Origin: Spongiibacter marinus
Lineage (GTDB): Bacteria; Pseudomonadota; Gammaproteobacteria; Pseudomonadales; Spongiibacteraceae
DNA: 64,000 bases
Reading direction: 5' to 3'
Assembly: GCF_016906995.1 (NCBI RefSeq)
Contig: NZ_JAFBBD010000006.1
Location: forward strand, 186,001-250,000
Below the pieces are notes generated by a model that was given only the letters and a program-made list of their open reading frames with translations, did not search any database and was not told the DNA's origin. Below, piece by piece: positions 8,216 through 17,675 of this stretch. Every line of letters begins with the position of its first letter. Position 1 is the stretch's first letter. The translations under genes and the position numbers were made by a program.

Positions 8216-9315
8216 TAGGCGGATTTCTCGGCGGAGTGGGGTGACTGCCGGCTGGCGCGATATTCGCCGGGTGTCATGCCGGTCCATTTTTTAAAGGAGC
8301 GGTGAAAAGCACTGGGTTCATCGAAGCCCAATAGTGCTGACACGGCATTGATTTTCAGCTCGGGCTGATTGAGCCAACGCAGAGCGTGCTCCTTGCGTAG
8401 CTCGTCCTTGAATTGCTGGTAGGTGGTTCCCAAATCTTTGAGACGGCGGCGCAGGGTGCGCACCGACATATTCAGGTTCTCTGCCATTGTCACCACACTG
8501 GGGAATTCGTGGCTGAGATCGTTGCCGACGATGCGCTTCATTTGTGACAGCAGAGAGCTGTCGTCATCGTCTTGCGATACCAGCAGATGGTAGGGGGCAT
8601 CGCGAAGGAATTTGCGCAGTGATTCCTCCGTGTGAATCAACGGGCAGTCCAGGCAGTGTTCGGCCAATAAGAAGGCGTTGTGTTCACGGCCGTAGTGAAT
8701 TTCGCAGTTAAACAAGTGCTCAAAGTACTCGGGGTTGTCGGGTGCGCTGGCCTGCATGTGCACGGCAATCAACTCGAGCGGTTTACCGATAAGCCACTGG
8801 CAGAAGCGGCGCCAGATCGCCATGGTGTGTGCCATGGTGTAGCGCTGGTCAATGGTGTCATCACTTTCTGCCAGTTCCACGTCGCTGGGGAAGCGGTAAA
8901 AGGCGGTACCGTCGCCGAGGCGCTCCACTGGCCGGCGCGCCGCGCTGGGAACGTCGCTCAAGGTTCTGCAAAACACGATAAATTCGGCGGCGCGACGCAG
9001 TGCTTGTTCCAGTGTTTCACAGTGGATGATAAACAGTGACAGCATGCGAAAACTGCCGGCCGGCGTTCGCTGACGAAGGCCCAATCCAAAGGACTCATCT
9101 TGCAGCAGCCACATAACGCGGCGATAAATCTGCGAGTAATACTGGGCGTCAATGGGCGAGTCTAGGTCCGCGCTGGGAGACAGCGGGTCTATCGGCAACT
9201 GTAGAGACCTGAGGAGTTCGGCACCGTTGTAGCCCTGCGCTTCGGCAACCTGCAGCATGCTGCGGGCATATTTCAGCGGCACGGGGTCTCTTTTAGCGTG
9301 GGGGTTGCTGCGCAC
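8215..9315 (-). CDS. AraC-family transcriptional regulator with Arabinose_bd-type N-terminal domain
   Basis: 366 aa. The N-terminal ~210 residues match the OruR/ArgR-like domain (QYYSQIYRRVMWLLQDESFGLG, then FRMLSLFIIHCETLEQAL). The C-terminal ~100 residues hold the two AraC helix-turn-helix motifs (LNMSVRTLRRRLKDLG; INAVSALLGFDEPSAFHRSF). The family usually senses small metabolites. It is cotranscribed with the tyrosine phosphatase and lies 33 bases downstream of the ABC importer operon on the same strand, so it could be the distal end of that transcript. Confidence 0.88.
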   Translation of the reverse strand: MRSNPHAKRDPVPLKYARSMLQVAEAQGYNGAELLRSLQLPIDPLSPSADLDSPIDAQYYSQIYRRVMWLLQDESFGLGLRQRTPAGSFRMLSLFIIHCETLEQALRRAAEFIVFCRTLSDVPSAARRPVERLGDGTAFYRFPSDVELAESDDTIDQRYTMAHTMAIWRRFCQWLIGKPLELIAVHMQASAPDNPEYFEHLFNCEIHYGREHNAFLLAEHCLDCPLIHTEESLRKFLRDAPYHLLVSQDDDDSSLLSQMKRIVGNDLSHEFPSVVTMAENLNMSVRTLRRRLKDLGTTYQQFKDELRKEHALRWLNQPELKINAVSALLGFDEPSAFHRSFKKWTGMTPGEYRASRQSPHSAEKSA

Positions 9316-9348
9316 GACGATTATCCGAGATCAGTTTTGCTGGCTAGT

Positions 9349-10335
9349 TTACGGTAAATCATCGGGAATTTCCCGCCAGAAGTGGCACGCAATTTCCCGG
9401 CCGTCGTGACGCTTTTCCAAACGCGGCGGCTGCGTAAGACACTCGGCGCGTTGGTGGGGGCAGCGCCCGGCAAAGCGGCAGCCCTCGGGCATTGCCATAG
9501 GGGATGGCATATCGCCGCTTAGGGCAGCTTGGGGCAGCGTCGGGCTGGCCAGTTGTGGTACTGCAGAAAGCAGGGCGCGGGTGTAGGGATGGGCGGGGCG
9601 CTCGCACAGCGACCGGGCATCACCGATTTCTACTAACTCTCCCAGGTACATCACCGCGATGCGGTCGCTCATGTGTTTGACAACGGAGATGTCGTGAGAA
9701 ATGAACAGCATCGCCAGTGACAGCCGTTGCTGTATGTCCAATAGCAGATTCAAGATTTGCGCCTGCACTGAGACGTCGAGCGCAGAAACGGCTTCGTCGC
9801 AGATAAGCAGTTTGGGCTCCAGGGCAATGGCGCGCGCAATACCAATGCGCTGGCGCTGACCGCCGCTAAATTCGTGGGGGTATTTACCGAGTGCAGAGGC
9901 CGGAAGGCCAACGAGTTCGAGTAATTCGTTGACGCGGCGACGACGCCAACTGCTGCCGCCCAAGCGGTGGATGATCAGCGGCTCTTCAAGAATTGTTGCC
10001 ACTGTGTGACGGCTGTTCAAGGACTCGAACGGGTCTTGGAACACCATCTGCATATCGCGCCGCAGCGGGCGCATTTGCGCAGCGCTGAGGCCGGTTATAT
10101 CTCTTCCCTCGAACGCTACTGTGCCGGAGGTAGGGTGGTGCAGGTTGAGAAGTGCTTTACCCAGACTGCTTTTGCCACAGCCGGACTCCCCAACCAAACC
10201 CAGCGTCTCGCCCTGCTGCAAAGCGAAGCTAACGCCGTCCACTGCGCGCAGTAGCAGTTTTGGTTTTAGGAAGCCCTGAGACTGAGGGAAGTGCAGTGAT
10301 AGGTTTTCGGCCCGTAGCAGTGCGTCAGTCATCAA
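9349..10335 (-). CDS. Peptide-type ABC transporter ATP-binding protein (OppF/DppF-like; second half of YejF)
   Basis: 328 aa ABC ATPase. Walker [10 protein letters not shown], signature FSGGQRQRIGIARA, Walker B LLICDEAVSALD and H-loop LFISHDIS are intact. The C-terminal oligopeptide-transporter extension has the Cys-rich GCRFAGRCPHQRAEC pattern. In E. coli the two ATPase modules are fused in YejF; here they are separate genes overlapping by 11 bases. Last ATPase of the yejA-B-E-like operon. Confidence 0.92.
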   Translation of the reverse strand: MMTDALLRAENLSLHFPQSQGFLKPKLLLRAVDGVSFALQQGETLGLVGESGCGKSSLGKALLNLHHPTSGTVAFEGRDITGLSAAQMRPLRRDMQMVFQDPFESLNSRHTVATILEEPLIIHRLGGSSWRRRRVNELLELVGLPASALGKYPHEFSGGQRQRIGIARAIALEPKLLICDEAVSALDVSVQAQILNLLLDIQQRLSLAMLFISHDISVVKHMSDRIAVMYLGELVEIGDARSLCERPAHPYTRALLSAVPQLASPTLPQAALSGDMPSPMAMPEGCRFAGRCPHQRAECLTQPPRLEKRHDGREIACHFWREIPDDLP

Positions 10336-11317
10336 TTACCCTCCAGTGGTGACAGGCAATCTCTGCGCCATTGTCTCGCGGCGTAATAGCGGGCGCGCTT
10401 TGTTGGCACTGCGGCGTTGCATGGTCGCAGCGATTGGCGAAGCGGCAGCCTGGCGGCATGGCGTCAATGCTGGGCACCTGACCACCCAGCGCGTTTAAGC
10501 GGCTCTTCGGCGCTGCGGCTTTCGCAGGCAGTGCGGCTAACAGGCCTTTTGTATAGGGGTGTTTGGGGTTGGCAAAGAGCGCTGCGGCACGATTTTGCTC
10601 AACAATTTCCCCGGCGTACATCACTGCCACGCGGTCGGCCAGCTGAGAAACCAGCGCGAGGTCATGGGTGATAAACAGCATTGCCATATCGCGTTTATGT
10701 TGCAGGGTTTTTAGGAGCTGGAGTATTTGCGCCTGAATGGTGACATCCAGCGCGGTGGTCGGCTCATCGGCGATAAGCAGTTTGGGTTCGCCGGCCAGTG
10801 CCATGGCAATCATCACGCGCTGGCGCATGCCGCCAGAGAGTTGATGGGGGTAGCTGGAAAGCCGCTGCTCGGCGGCGGGCATCCCAACGTCTTGCAACAG
10901 CGCAATACAGCGTTCGCGTCGCTGTTTTCGGCTGAGTTCAGGGCAGTGCAAGCGCAGTGTTTCGCCAATTTGTTGTGCGATCGTGTGTACCGGGTTCAGG
11001 GCGGTCATCGGGTCCTGGAAAATAACCGCGATATCGCGACTGCGTAGTGACCGGAAGGCCTGTGCATCGCGGCAGTCGATTTCGCTGCCGCGGTAGTGAA
11101 TTCGCCCACCGGAGATCTCCGCCTGGGGCCGGGGTAGCAGGCCCATCAGCGACATGGCGGTAAGGCTCTTGCCGCAGCCTGATTCGCCGACCAGCCCGAG
11201 TGTTTCGCCTGGGAAAATCTGCAAGCTCAGTTGATTAACCAGTTGATGCTGCCGACCGGCATCGTCGGTAATGCTGATGCAGAGCTTATCTGCGCGGATA
11301 ACGGCTGACTCATTCAT
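10325..11317 (-). CDS. Peptide-type ABC transporter ATP-binding protein (OppD/DppD-like; first half of YejF)
   Basis: 330 aa ABC ATPase with Walker [10 protein letters not shown], signature [14 protein letters not shown], Walker [13 protein letters not shown] and H-loop FITHDLA. The OppD-type C-terminal [15 protein letters not shown] cluster is present. It overlaps the solute-binding protein gene by 8 bases and the partner ATPase by 11 bases, as expected for a tightly coupled operon. It energises import by the YejB/YejE-like permeases. Confidence 0.92.
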   Translation of the reverse strand: MNESAVIRADKLCISITDDAGRQHQLVNQLSLQIFPGETLGLVGESGCGKSLTAMSLMGLLPRPQAEISGGRIHYRGSEIDCRDAQAFRSLRSRDIAVIFQDPMTALNPVHTIAQQIGETLRLHCPELSRKQRRERCIALLQDVGMPAAEQRLSSYPHQLSGGMRQRVMIAMALAGEPKLLIADEPTTALDVTIQAQILQLLKTLQHKRDMAMLFITHDLALVSQLADRVAVMYAGEIVEQNRAAALFANPKHPYTKGLLAALPAKAAAPKSRLNALGGQVPSIDAMPPGCRFANRCDHATPQCQQSAPAITPRDNGAEIACHHWRVIDD

Positions 11318-13136
11318 CGCCAGTTGCCCAGCGTTTATTCACAATCATGACTGGATCCAGGGCCTTATTGCGGGATTTGGCCTCGTTAACCCGCTGCTGT
11401 TCATCACTGTCTATCCAGAAAAGGCCGCCTGTGCTGCCCAGCGGATCGAATAGACTGTCGGTGCTGCGAGTACCGTGAAAGTCCGGCAGTTTTAGCCAGC
11501 GCCAGAATGCTTCGCGGGTGTAAGGCACTTTAAAAGTCGGGATAAATGAGCCCTGCTCGAACACCAGTTGTTCCAATTCGCGTGCTAATTTGACCCGGCT
11601 GGCCTTGTCTGTGGCTGCGCGATAGGCATCGATTTTTGCGTCGATTTCCGGGTTGTCGGTGTTGGTCACATTGTTTGTTTGGGGCTTGTGGGCGTTGTCC
11701 GAGTGGTAGAACTGCCAATAGCGTGGCGACAAGCCGCCGCCTGACCACGCCATCCAAGCCGCTTGATGTTTGTTTTCCAGAATTTGTTTGAAGGCGGCAG
11801 AGGGGTCGAGCAGTTGCAGTGACAGCTCTATACCCGCTTTGCGCGCCTCCTGTGCCAAGATCACCAAGCGGTCGTTGTGGCCGCTGCTGTAGTACGTTAC
11901 GCGAATGCTCAGGCGCTGCCCGTCTTTTTGCCGTATACCGTCGGGACCACGGGTGTCCCAACCGGCGGCATTTAGCAGGCGGTTGGCTTTGTCTAAGTCG
12001 AATTCGCGGGCACGAATATCGGGGTTGCTGTAATCGCCATAGCCTTCGTGGGCGGTCTGGAGGCGTTCGTAGTCACCGTGCAGCACGGTGTTAATCACTT
12101 TGTCGATATTAAGGGCATGAGCAATGGCATAGCGAACATTGCGGTCGCTGAGCAGAGGGACATCCTCGTTGAGAAACAACCCGGAAATCGGCCTGGGAAC
12201 GCTGTTATAAAATTTGATTTTACCCGCATAGCCCTGCTCAAAAATGCGCCCCTGGGCTTTTTTATGCCACAGCCGCGGCATGAGCAGGGGGAAGCTATCC
12301 AGCTCGCCTTTGCGAAAGTACTGATACGCGATATTGATGTCCCGTATGAGTTTTATACGCAAAAAATCGGGGTTGAAGCGGTGCTGGAAGTAACGCTTGT
12401 CATTCCCCCACCAGTCCTGCTTTCGGCGGAACTCAATATATTTGCCCTTGCGAATGGTGTCGATGACGTAAGGGCCGGTGTTCGGCGCTATTTTCCAGTT
12501 GTAGTCGCGTACCCAGTTTTCATCCAGTTTGTGGAAGTGGGCGGGTACCGGCGAAATGCTGTATTCAAACAGCATTTCATCGCGGGGTTTGGCAACACTG
12601 CCGAGGATGCCGATCGTGTGGTCGTCATACTTTACGACATCGAGGATCACGGTGTTGTAATGGTTGTTATACCACGGTGCCAATATGAATTTAGAGCGCA
12701 TAAATTGCAGCGCAAACAGATAGTCATCGGCGGTAACGGGTTTGCCGTCGGACCATCGAGCGTCCGGGTCTAAGCGGTAGTAGAGGCTGTGTCCGTCGTC
12801 GCCAAACGCCCAGTGCGTGGCAAGTTCCGGTATGGGGTTGAGCGTGTTCGGGTGTATGCCGACCAGTCCCAGATGGTTGGCGCGCATATAGCTTGCAAAG
12901 CTGCCATTGGAGTCGGGGCCTACCAAACGCAGCGTGAGCGGAAAGGTGGTAATAAAGCTGCGAAAGCGGCCGCCGCGTTTGGCTTCAGGGCTGGCGAATA
13001 TGGGGTCGCTCAGGTTGGTTTGCCAGGACAGATTCTCGGGCAACTGTTCGGGTAGCTTGGCGTCTTCGGCGGCGTAAATCCATAAGGGGAAAGCCGCGAC
13101 GAATAACAACAGCAGTTGTGAGAGGCGTTTATTCAT
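11310..13136 (-). CDS. Extracellular solute-binding protein of peptide ABC transporter (YejA-like)
   Basis: 608 aa from the ATG at 13136, which gives a good signal peptide (MNKRLSQLLLLFVAAFPLWIYAAE). A longer in-frame extension to 13196 would bury it. SBP_bac_5 landmarks are present: RFRSFITTFP, DARWSDGKPVTADDYLFALQF and YAIAHALNIDKVINTVLHG. The length and its yejB/yejE neighbours point to the YejA branch, whose characterised members bind peptides including microcin C-like compounds. The start overlaps the YejE permease gene by 8 bases. Acts in the periplasm. Confidence 0.9.
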   Translation of the reverse strand: MNKRLSQLLLLFVAAFPLWIYAAEDAKLPEQLPENLSWQTNLSDPIFASPEAKRGGRFRSFITTFPLTLRLVGPDSNGSFASYMRANHLGLVGIHPNTLNPIPELATHWAFGDDGHSLYYRLDPDARWSDGKPVTADDYLFALQFMRSKFILAPWYNNHYNTVILDVVKYDDHTIGILGSVAKPRDEMLFEYSISPVPAHFHKLDENWVRDYNWKIAPNTGPYVIDTIRKGKYIEFRRKQDWWGNDKRYFQHRFNPDFLRIKLIRDINIAYQYFRKGELDSFPLLMPRLWHKKAQGRIFEQGYAGKIKFYNSVPRPISGLFLNEDVPLLSDRNVRYAIAHALNIDKVINTVLHGDYERLQTAHEGYGDYSNPDIRAREFDLDKANRLLNAAGWDTRGPDGIRQKDGQRLSIRVTYYSSGHNDRLVILAQEARKAGIELSLQLLDPSAAFKQILENKHQAAWMAWSGGGLSPRYWQFYHSDNAHKPQTNNVTNTDNPEIDAKIDAYRAATDKASRVKLARELEQLVFEQGSFIPTFKVPYTREAFWRWLKLPDFHGTRSTDSLFDPLGSTGGLFWIDSDEQQRVNEAKSRNKALDPVMIVNKRWATGDE

Positions 13137-14178
13137 AGAAACTGAATTTTCGTGGATCGTAGGCATCGCGAATCGCCTCGCCGACATAGGCAACAAGCAT
13201 CAATATTAGGGTCATGGCCACCACTACCGAGCCAACCAGCCACAGCGATTCCATGTTTTCTGTGCCCTGCTTGAGCAGTTCTCCCCAGCTGGGTGTTGGC
13301 GCCGGAAGGCCAAAGCCTAAGTAGTCCAAGGCGGTAAGTGCGGTGATACCCGACGCCACGGAGAAGGGAACAAAGGTGATCAGTGTCGATACGCTATTCG
13401 GCAGGATATGCCGAAAAACAATGCGGCTACCCGAGGCGCCGAGCGCGCGCGCCGCCATCACGTAATCCCGAGAGGCCTCCTTGTACGTTGCGGTACGCAT
13501 ATACCAGGTCATGGCGGTCCAGCCGAAGAACGCCATAATGAACAGCAGGGTCCAGAACCCCGGGGTGATGATGGAGGCGACAATCATGATCACGTACAGG
13601 AAGGGGACATTGGACCAAATTTCGATAATGCGCTGGAAAAATAAGTCAAAGGCGCCACCCAAATATCCCATCATGCAGCCAATGGCGACGCCAATAGCGT
13701 AGTTAAATACCAATAGCACAAGCGAGAATAGCATCGCAGTACGAAAGCCGTAGATCAGCCTGGCAAGGACGTCGCGCCCGCTGGTGTCGGTGCCCAGATA
13801 ATGCCGTGTGGTGAGCGAGGGTGCGTGAGGTGGGAAATCCCCGGCTATCAGGTCATTTTCCAACGGGCCGTAGGGAATCGGGGGCATGAGCACCCAGTTG
13901 CCCTCGTCGGCGTCGCGAAACTGCGCCTGTAGTTCGCGGTAATTAGGCTCGTAGTCGATGTCCAGGCCAAAATCCTTGCCGCTGTGCTGCGCCCCAAAGG
14001 TGGGGAAATACAGCTCGCCCTGGTAACTCACCAGCAGTGGCCGGTGGTTGGCAAGCAGCTCCGCACCAAAGCTGAGCGTGGTCAATACCAGCAACAACCA
14101 AGCGGAGATATAGCCTCGACGGGATTGCTTGAAACGCTGCCAGCGCTTTTGGGCGACGGGGTTTCGCAGCAGATTCAT
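13129..14178 (-). CDS. yejE: ABC transporter permease (YejE-like)
   Basis: 349 aa inner-membrane permease. An N-terminal cytoplasmic/TM1 segment leads into a large periplasmic insert containing YFPTFGAQHSGKDFG and YLGTDTSGRDVLARLIYGFRT, characteristic of the OppC/YejE branch. The BPD_transp_1 domain has the EAA-type loop YVMAARALGASGSRIVFRHILPN that docks on the ATPases. It overlaps the YejB gene by one base and YejA by 8, so the operon order is yejB-yejE-yejA-ATPase-ATPase on the minus strand. Confidence 0.92.
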   Translation of the reverse strand: MNLLRNPVAQKRWQRFKQSRRGYISAWLLLVLTTLSFGAELLANHRPLLVSYQGELYFPTFGAQHSGKDFGLDIDYEPNYRELQAQFRDADEGNWVLMPPIPYGPLENDLIAGDFPPHAPSLTTRHYLGTDTSGRDVLARLIYGFRTAMLFSLVLLVFNYAIGVAIGCMMGYLGGAFDLFFQRIIEIWSNVPFLYVIMIVASIITPGFWTLLFIMAFFGWTAMTWYMRTATYKEASRDYVMAARALGASGSRIVFRHILPNSVSTLITFVPFSVASGITALTALDYLGFGLPAPTPSWGELLKQGTENMESLWLVGSVVVAMTLILMLVAYVGEAIRDAYDPRKFSFYE

Positions 14179-15206
14179 TAACGGCTCCCTCCACCAAAGC
14201 GAATGCGCGGGTCAACAATGGCGACACAGATATCGGAAAGAATATTGCCGATTAGGTAGAGCAGGGAAGAGATCACCAAGATGCCCATCACAATGGGGTA
14301 GTCTCGCTCAATAATGGCCTCGTAGCCGAGTAGTCCAATACCGTCGATGTTGAAAATGGTCTCGATCAAAAAAGAGCCGCCAATCAGCAGGGAAATATTG
14401 TTGCCAAAGGAGGTGGCGACGGGAATAAGACTATTGCGCAGCGCGTGCCGGCGAACGCTTTTTCCTAAACTCAGGCCCTTTGCCGCCGCTGTGCGCATGT
14501 AGTCAGCTGATAAATTATCCATCAAGGCGTTTTTCATCATCAGGGTTGTCACCGCAAAACTTCCCGCTAAATAGGCAATAAGCGGCAGTGCAGCGTGGTG
14601 AAAAACGTCTTTGGCCTTGGCCAGCGGCGAGAGTTCCTCGAAGTTGTCGGAGACAAAGCCGCCGAGAGGAAACCAGTCGTAGTAACCGGCAAACACCGAA
14701 ATCAACGCAATACCGATGACATAGCTGGGTAGTGCGTAACCCAGAAACACCACTGCTGACGACAGATTGTCAAAGCGGCTGCCGTGGAACATGCCCTTGA
14801 GCAGGCCCAGCGGGATGCAGACGAGGTAGGTGAGCACGAGTGTTGTCACGCCGTAGAATACGGAGACAGGAAAGCGCTCCTTGATGATGTCCCAAACGGG
14901 GTCCTGATAGCGGGTGGAGAGGCCCAGGTCAAAGCGCAGCACCTGTTTTAGCCAGATGGCATAACTGCTTAGCAAGGGTTTGTCGAAGCCGTAGTAGCGT
15001 TTGAGCTCTTCGAGCTGTTCGTCAGATAGCGTGCCACCGCCCTCGCTGCGGTGCAGGCTGCCTGCCTCGCCACCGAGCTGGGCTTGGGTCATCATTCGCT
15101 CTATCGGCCCGCCGGGAACAACACGGGTGATACTGAACACCAGCAGGGTGATGCCAATGAATGTAGGGATAATCAACAGGCCGCGACGAACGAAATAGCC
15201 AAGCAT
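14178..15206 (-). CDS. yejB: ABC transporter permease (YejB-like)
   Basis: 342 aa; first gene of the importer operon. The OppB/DppB-type N-terminus IPTFIGITLLVFSITRVVPG and a long periplasmic loop (YYGFDKPLLSSYAIWLKQVLRFDLGLS) precede five further membrane helices. The cytoplasmic EAA loop (MRTAAAKGLSLGKSVRRHALRNS) is intact. It forms the heteromeric channel with YejE. It is preceded by only 27 bases after mltD, so the operon may read through from mltD. Confidence 0.92.
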   Translation of the reverse strand: MLGYFVRRGLLIIPTFIGITLLVFSITRVVPGGPIERMMTQAQLGGEAGSLHRSEGGGTLSDEQLEELKRYYGFDKPLLSSYAIWLKQVLRFDLGLSTRYQDPVWDIIKERFPVSVFYGVTTLVLTYLVCIPLGLLKGMFHGSRFDNLSSAVVFLGYALPSYVIGIALISVFAGYYDWFPLGGFVSDNFEELSPLAKAKDVFHHAALPLIAYLAGSFAVTTLMMKNALMDNLSADYMRTAAAKGLSLGKSVRRHALRNSLIPVATSFGNNISLLIGGSFLIETIFNIDGIGLLGYEAIIERDYPIVMGILVISSLLYLIGNILSDICVAIVDPRIRFGGGSR

Positions 15207-15233
15207 AGGTACTTCCAGTCAGGTGGCTGTCAA

Positions 15234-16805
15234 CTACAGGTCGGCCCGCGTAACGTCGACGTAGAGGGTCAGCGATTGGCCGGGTTGCAAATAACTGCTG
15301 CGGCCAATTGAATTCCACTCCAGAATATCGGCAATTTTCAGCTTGAAGCGGCTCGCGATACGCGACAGCGAGTCGCCGCTGCGAACCTTATAGCCCACCT
15401 TACGCACGATACCATTGCCTGACGATGGGCCTTTTTTCCAGATCGCTAGTTTTTGCCCCGGTTTGATGAGGGCACCTTGATCTAGGCGATTCCAGCGAAT
15501 GAGTTGCTTGACGGACACCTTGTGCCGTTGAGCAATGCCGCTGAGCGTGTCGCCGCGGCGAACAATATGCTGCGACTGGTGGCGGCCGCGCTCAGCAATA
15601 CCACGGTCTAAGTTGGGGGAGGTGGTCGCCTGGCTGCTGGCGGGTATCAGGAGCTCTTGGCCGACGCGCAACATATCGCCATTGAGCTTGTTGAAACGCT
15701 TAATGCTGGCAATATCGATGTGGTGGCGCTTGGCAATGCTAATCAAGTTGTCACCCGGTGAAACTCGATAGCGCTGCCAGGCAATGCGCTGCTCTCTGGG
15801 CAGGGCGGCCAAGCGTGTTTTAAATTTTTCGGCCTGCTTACTGGGAATCAGAAGGTGGTGAGGGCCCTCCGGCGCTGTCACCCAGCGGTTGAAGCCTGGG
15901 TTGTAGCGATATAGCTCCTCGACGCTGATATCCGCCAGGGCAGCGGCTTTGGCGAGGTCTATCTGGCTGTCTATGGCCACCTTTTCAAAGCGCGGCGCGT
16001 CGGCAACGGCTGGCAAGCTGATATTGTAGCGTGCGGGGTTTTGGTAAATTTTGACCAGCGCCAGCAGTTTTGGCACGTAGCGCTTGGTTTCCTTGGGGAG
16101 TTTTAACGACCAAAAATCTGTCGGCTTGCCCGCCTTGCGGTTGCGGCGAATGGCGCGATTCACCGTGCCCGCGCCGGCATTGTATGCCGCCAGGGTCAGC
16201 ATCCAGTCACCGTCGAAGCGCTTGTTTAAGGTGGTGAGGTAATCCAGCGCGGCGTCGGTGGCGACCAGAACATCGCGGCGACCGTCATACCACCAGTTTT
16301 GTTGAATGCCGACGTATTTGGCGGTATTCGGAATAAATTGCCAGAGACCCGCAGCGCGGCCATGGGAGTAGGCGAAAGGGTCGTAGGCGCTCTCGACAAA
16401 AGGCAGCAGCGCCAGGTCTATCGGCATATCGCGGGCTTCAAGCTCTTTCACGACGTGATAGATATAATTCCCGGCGCGGGCGCTCATCTTGGCCATGTAG
16501 TGGCCGTGCTTGCTATACCAGTCTTCCAGTTTATCGACTTCGCGGCGCTCGGTTAGCGGCAAGAAACTCAGTTGTGCACTCAAGCGCCCCCAAACATCGC
16601 TGTAGCGGCGCTCACTGGCAGGAATCGGTGGCGGCAGTAATTGATTCTCAAGTTTAGCGATATGCTCACTGCAACCCTCTGTACAAGCGGGTGCGTCGTT
16701 CTTGGCTTGCGTGGGCTGGCTGCGATTAGTTGCACAAGCGCCCACGCTGATAAGCGCGGTGGCGAGAGTTAGCCTCAACAAGAGCTGGTAGGTCGTGTTT
16801 TTCAT
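15234..16805 (-). CDS. mltD: Membrane-bound lytic murein transglycosylase D
   Basis: 523 aa lipoprotein: the signal peptide ends in the lipobox-like VGAC at about residues 21-24. The SLT catalytic domain (about residues 105-220) has the active-site Glu in LLPFVESAYDPFAYS followed by GLWQFIPNTA and YNAGAGT. Three LysM repeats follow (YRVSPGDNLISIAKRH; HIVRRGDTLSGIAQRH; YKVRSGDSLSRIASRF), binding peptidoglycan glycans. It cleaves murein to 1,6-anhydro products. It sits beside gloB, a common gammaproteobacterial arrangement. Confidence 0.95.
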   Translation of the reverse strand: MKNTTYQLLLRLTLATALISVGACATNRSQPTQAKNDAPACTEGCSEHIAKLENQLLPPPIPASERRYSDVWGRLSAQLSFLPLTERREVDKLEDWYSKHGHYMAKMSARAGNYIYHVVKELEARDMPIDLALLPFVESAYDPFAYSHGRAAGLWQFIPNTAKYVGIQQNWWYDGRRDVLVATDAALDYLTTLNKRFDGDWMLTLAAYNAGAGTVNRAIRRNRKAGKPTDFWSLKLPKETKRYVPKLLALVKIYQNPARYNISLPAVADAPRFEKVAIDSQIDLAKAAALADISVEELYRYNPGFNRWVTAPEGPHHLLIPSKQAEKFKTRLAALPREQRIAWQRYRVSPGDNLISIAKRHHIDIASIKRFNKLNGDMLRVGQELLIPASSQATTSPNLDRGIAERGRHQSQHIVRRGDTLSGIAQRHKVSVKQLIRWNRLDQGALIKPGQKLAIWKKGPSSGNGIVRKVGYKVRSGDSLSRIASRFKLKIADILEWNSIGRSSYLQPGQSLTLYVDVTRADL

Positions 16806-16811
16806 GCAAAA

Positions 16812-17582
16812 TTAGCTGTTGTCTTTCCAGCTTCGAAGCGCGGCGAACACCTCTTGCTGGTTTAAGTTATCGTTGCCTTCACGCAGGCAAATGGCCTGGC
16901 GAACACCGTCTTGTGCGGTGCGAAGGAATGGGTTGGTTGCCGACTCTTCCTCAATGGTGGAGGGAAGCGTTATCTCTCCGCGTTCACGCAAAGCCAGCAC
17001 CTGCTCATAACGATTGCGCAGTGTGGCGTTATTGGGCTCTGCCTTCAAGGCGAACTGCAAATTACTTGCTGTGTATTCATGAGCGCAGTAAACCCGAGTA
17101 GCGCCAGGTAAAGACTGAAGTTTACTCAGCGAGTTCAACATTTGCGCCGGGCTACCCTCAAAAAGCCTGCCGCATCCGCCGGCAAACAGCGTATCGCCGC
17201 AAAAAAGCAGGGCAGACTCTTCATTATAGAAGGCCAGATGATCCAGGGTGTGGCCGGGAACGGCCAATACGCGAAATGTTTCGCCCAGCACGCCAATGGT
17301 GTCGTGGTCTGCCAAAGGGCGGGTGATGTGCTCGCAGGATGTTTCCGGGCCACAGACGTCCACGTTGGGGTATTGCGCCAGTAGGGCCTCAACACCGCCA
17401 GTATGGTCCCAGTGGTGATGGGTAATTAGAATTGCGGTAAGCTTTAACTGGGCATGCTTAAGGAAGTCGATGACGGGCGCTGCATCGCCTGGGTCGACGA
17501 CAACAGCGTCTTCGCCAGATGAGATGCACCAGATGTAATTGTCGCTGAATGCCGCTATTGGCGTGACCGACAGCTTGCCCAT
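16812..17582 (-). CDS. gloB: Hydroxyacylglutathione hydrolase (glyoxalase II)
   Basis: 256 aa from the ATG at 17582 (MGKLSVTPIAAFSDNYIW), matching the family length; a longer reading into the divergent methyltransferase gene is not credible. Metallo-beta-lactamase fold: the zinc motif THHHWDHTGG, FCGDTLFAGGCGR and YCAHEYT. The C-terminal glyoxalase II domain (NPFLR...) binds glutathione. It hydrolyses S-lactoylglutathione in methylglyoxal detoxification. It is divergent from the methyltransferase-rnhA-dnaQ run, as in many gammaproteobacteria. Confidence 0.95.
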   Translation of the reverse strand: MGKLSVTPIAAFSDNYIWCISSGEDAVVVDPGDAAPVIDFLKHAQLKLTAILITHHHWDHTGGVEALLAQYPNVDVCGPETSCEHITRPLADHDTIGVLGETFRVLAVPGHTLDHLAFYNEESALLFCGDTLFAGGCGRLFEGSPAQMLNSLSKLQSLPGATRVYCAHEYTASNLQFALKAEPNNATLRNRYEQVLALRERGEITLPSTIEEESATNPFLRTAQDGVRQAICLREGNDNLNQQEVFAALRSWKDNS

Positions 17583-17675
17583 AAATAAACCCTCATTTAG
17601 CGTCAGGGTATACAGTTTTCCCTTGTCAGACAAGGTATTAGCTCGTGGTGACAGGGTCAACACAGGGGTGAAATC

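Noticed and set aside
12048-12773. 241-codon plus-strand open frame opposite the yejA-like gene
   Set aside because: Antisense to a well-supported solute-binding protein; no family motifs or ribosome site.
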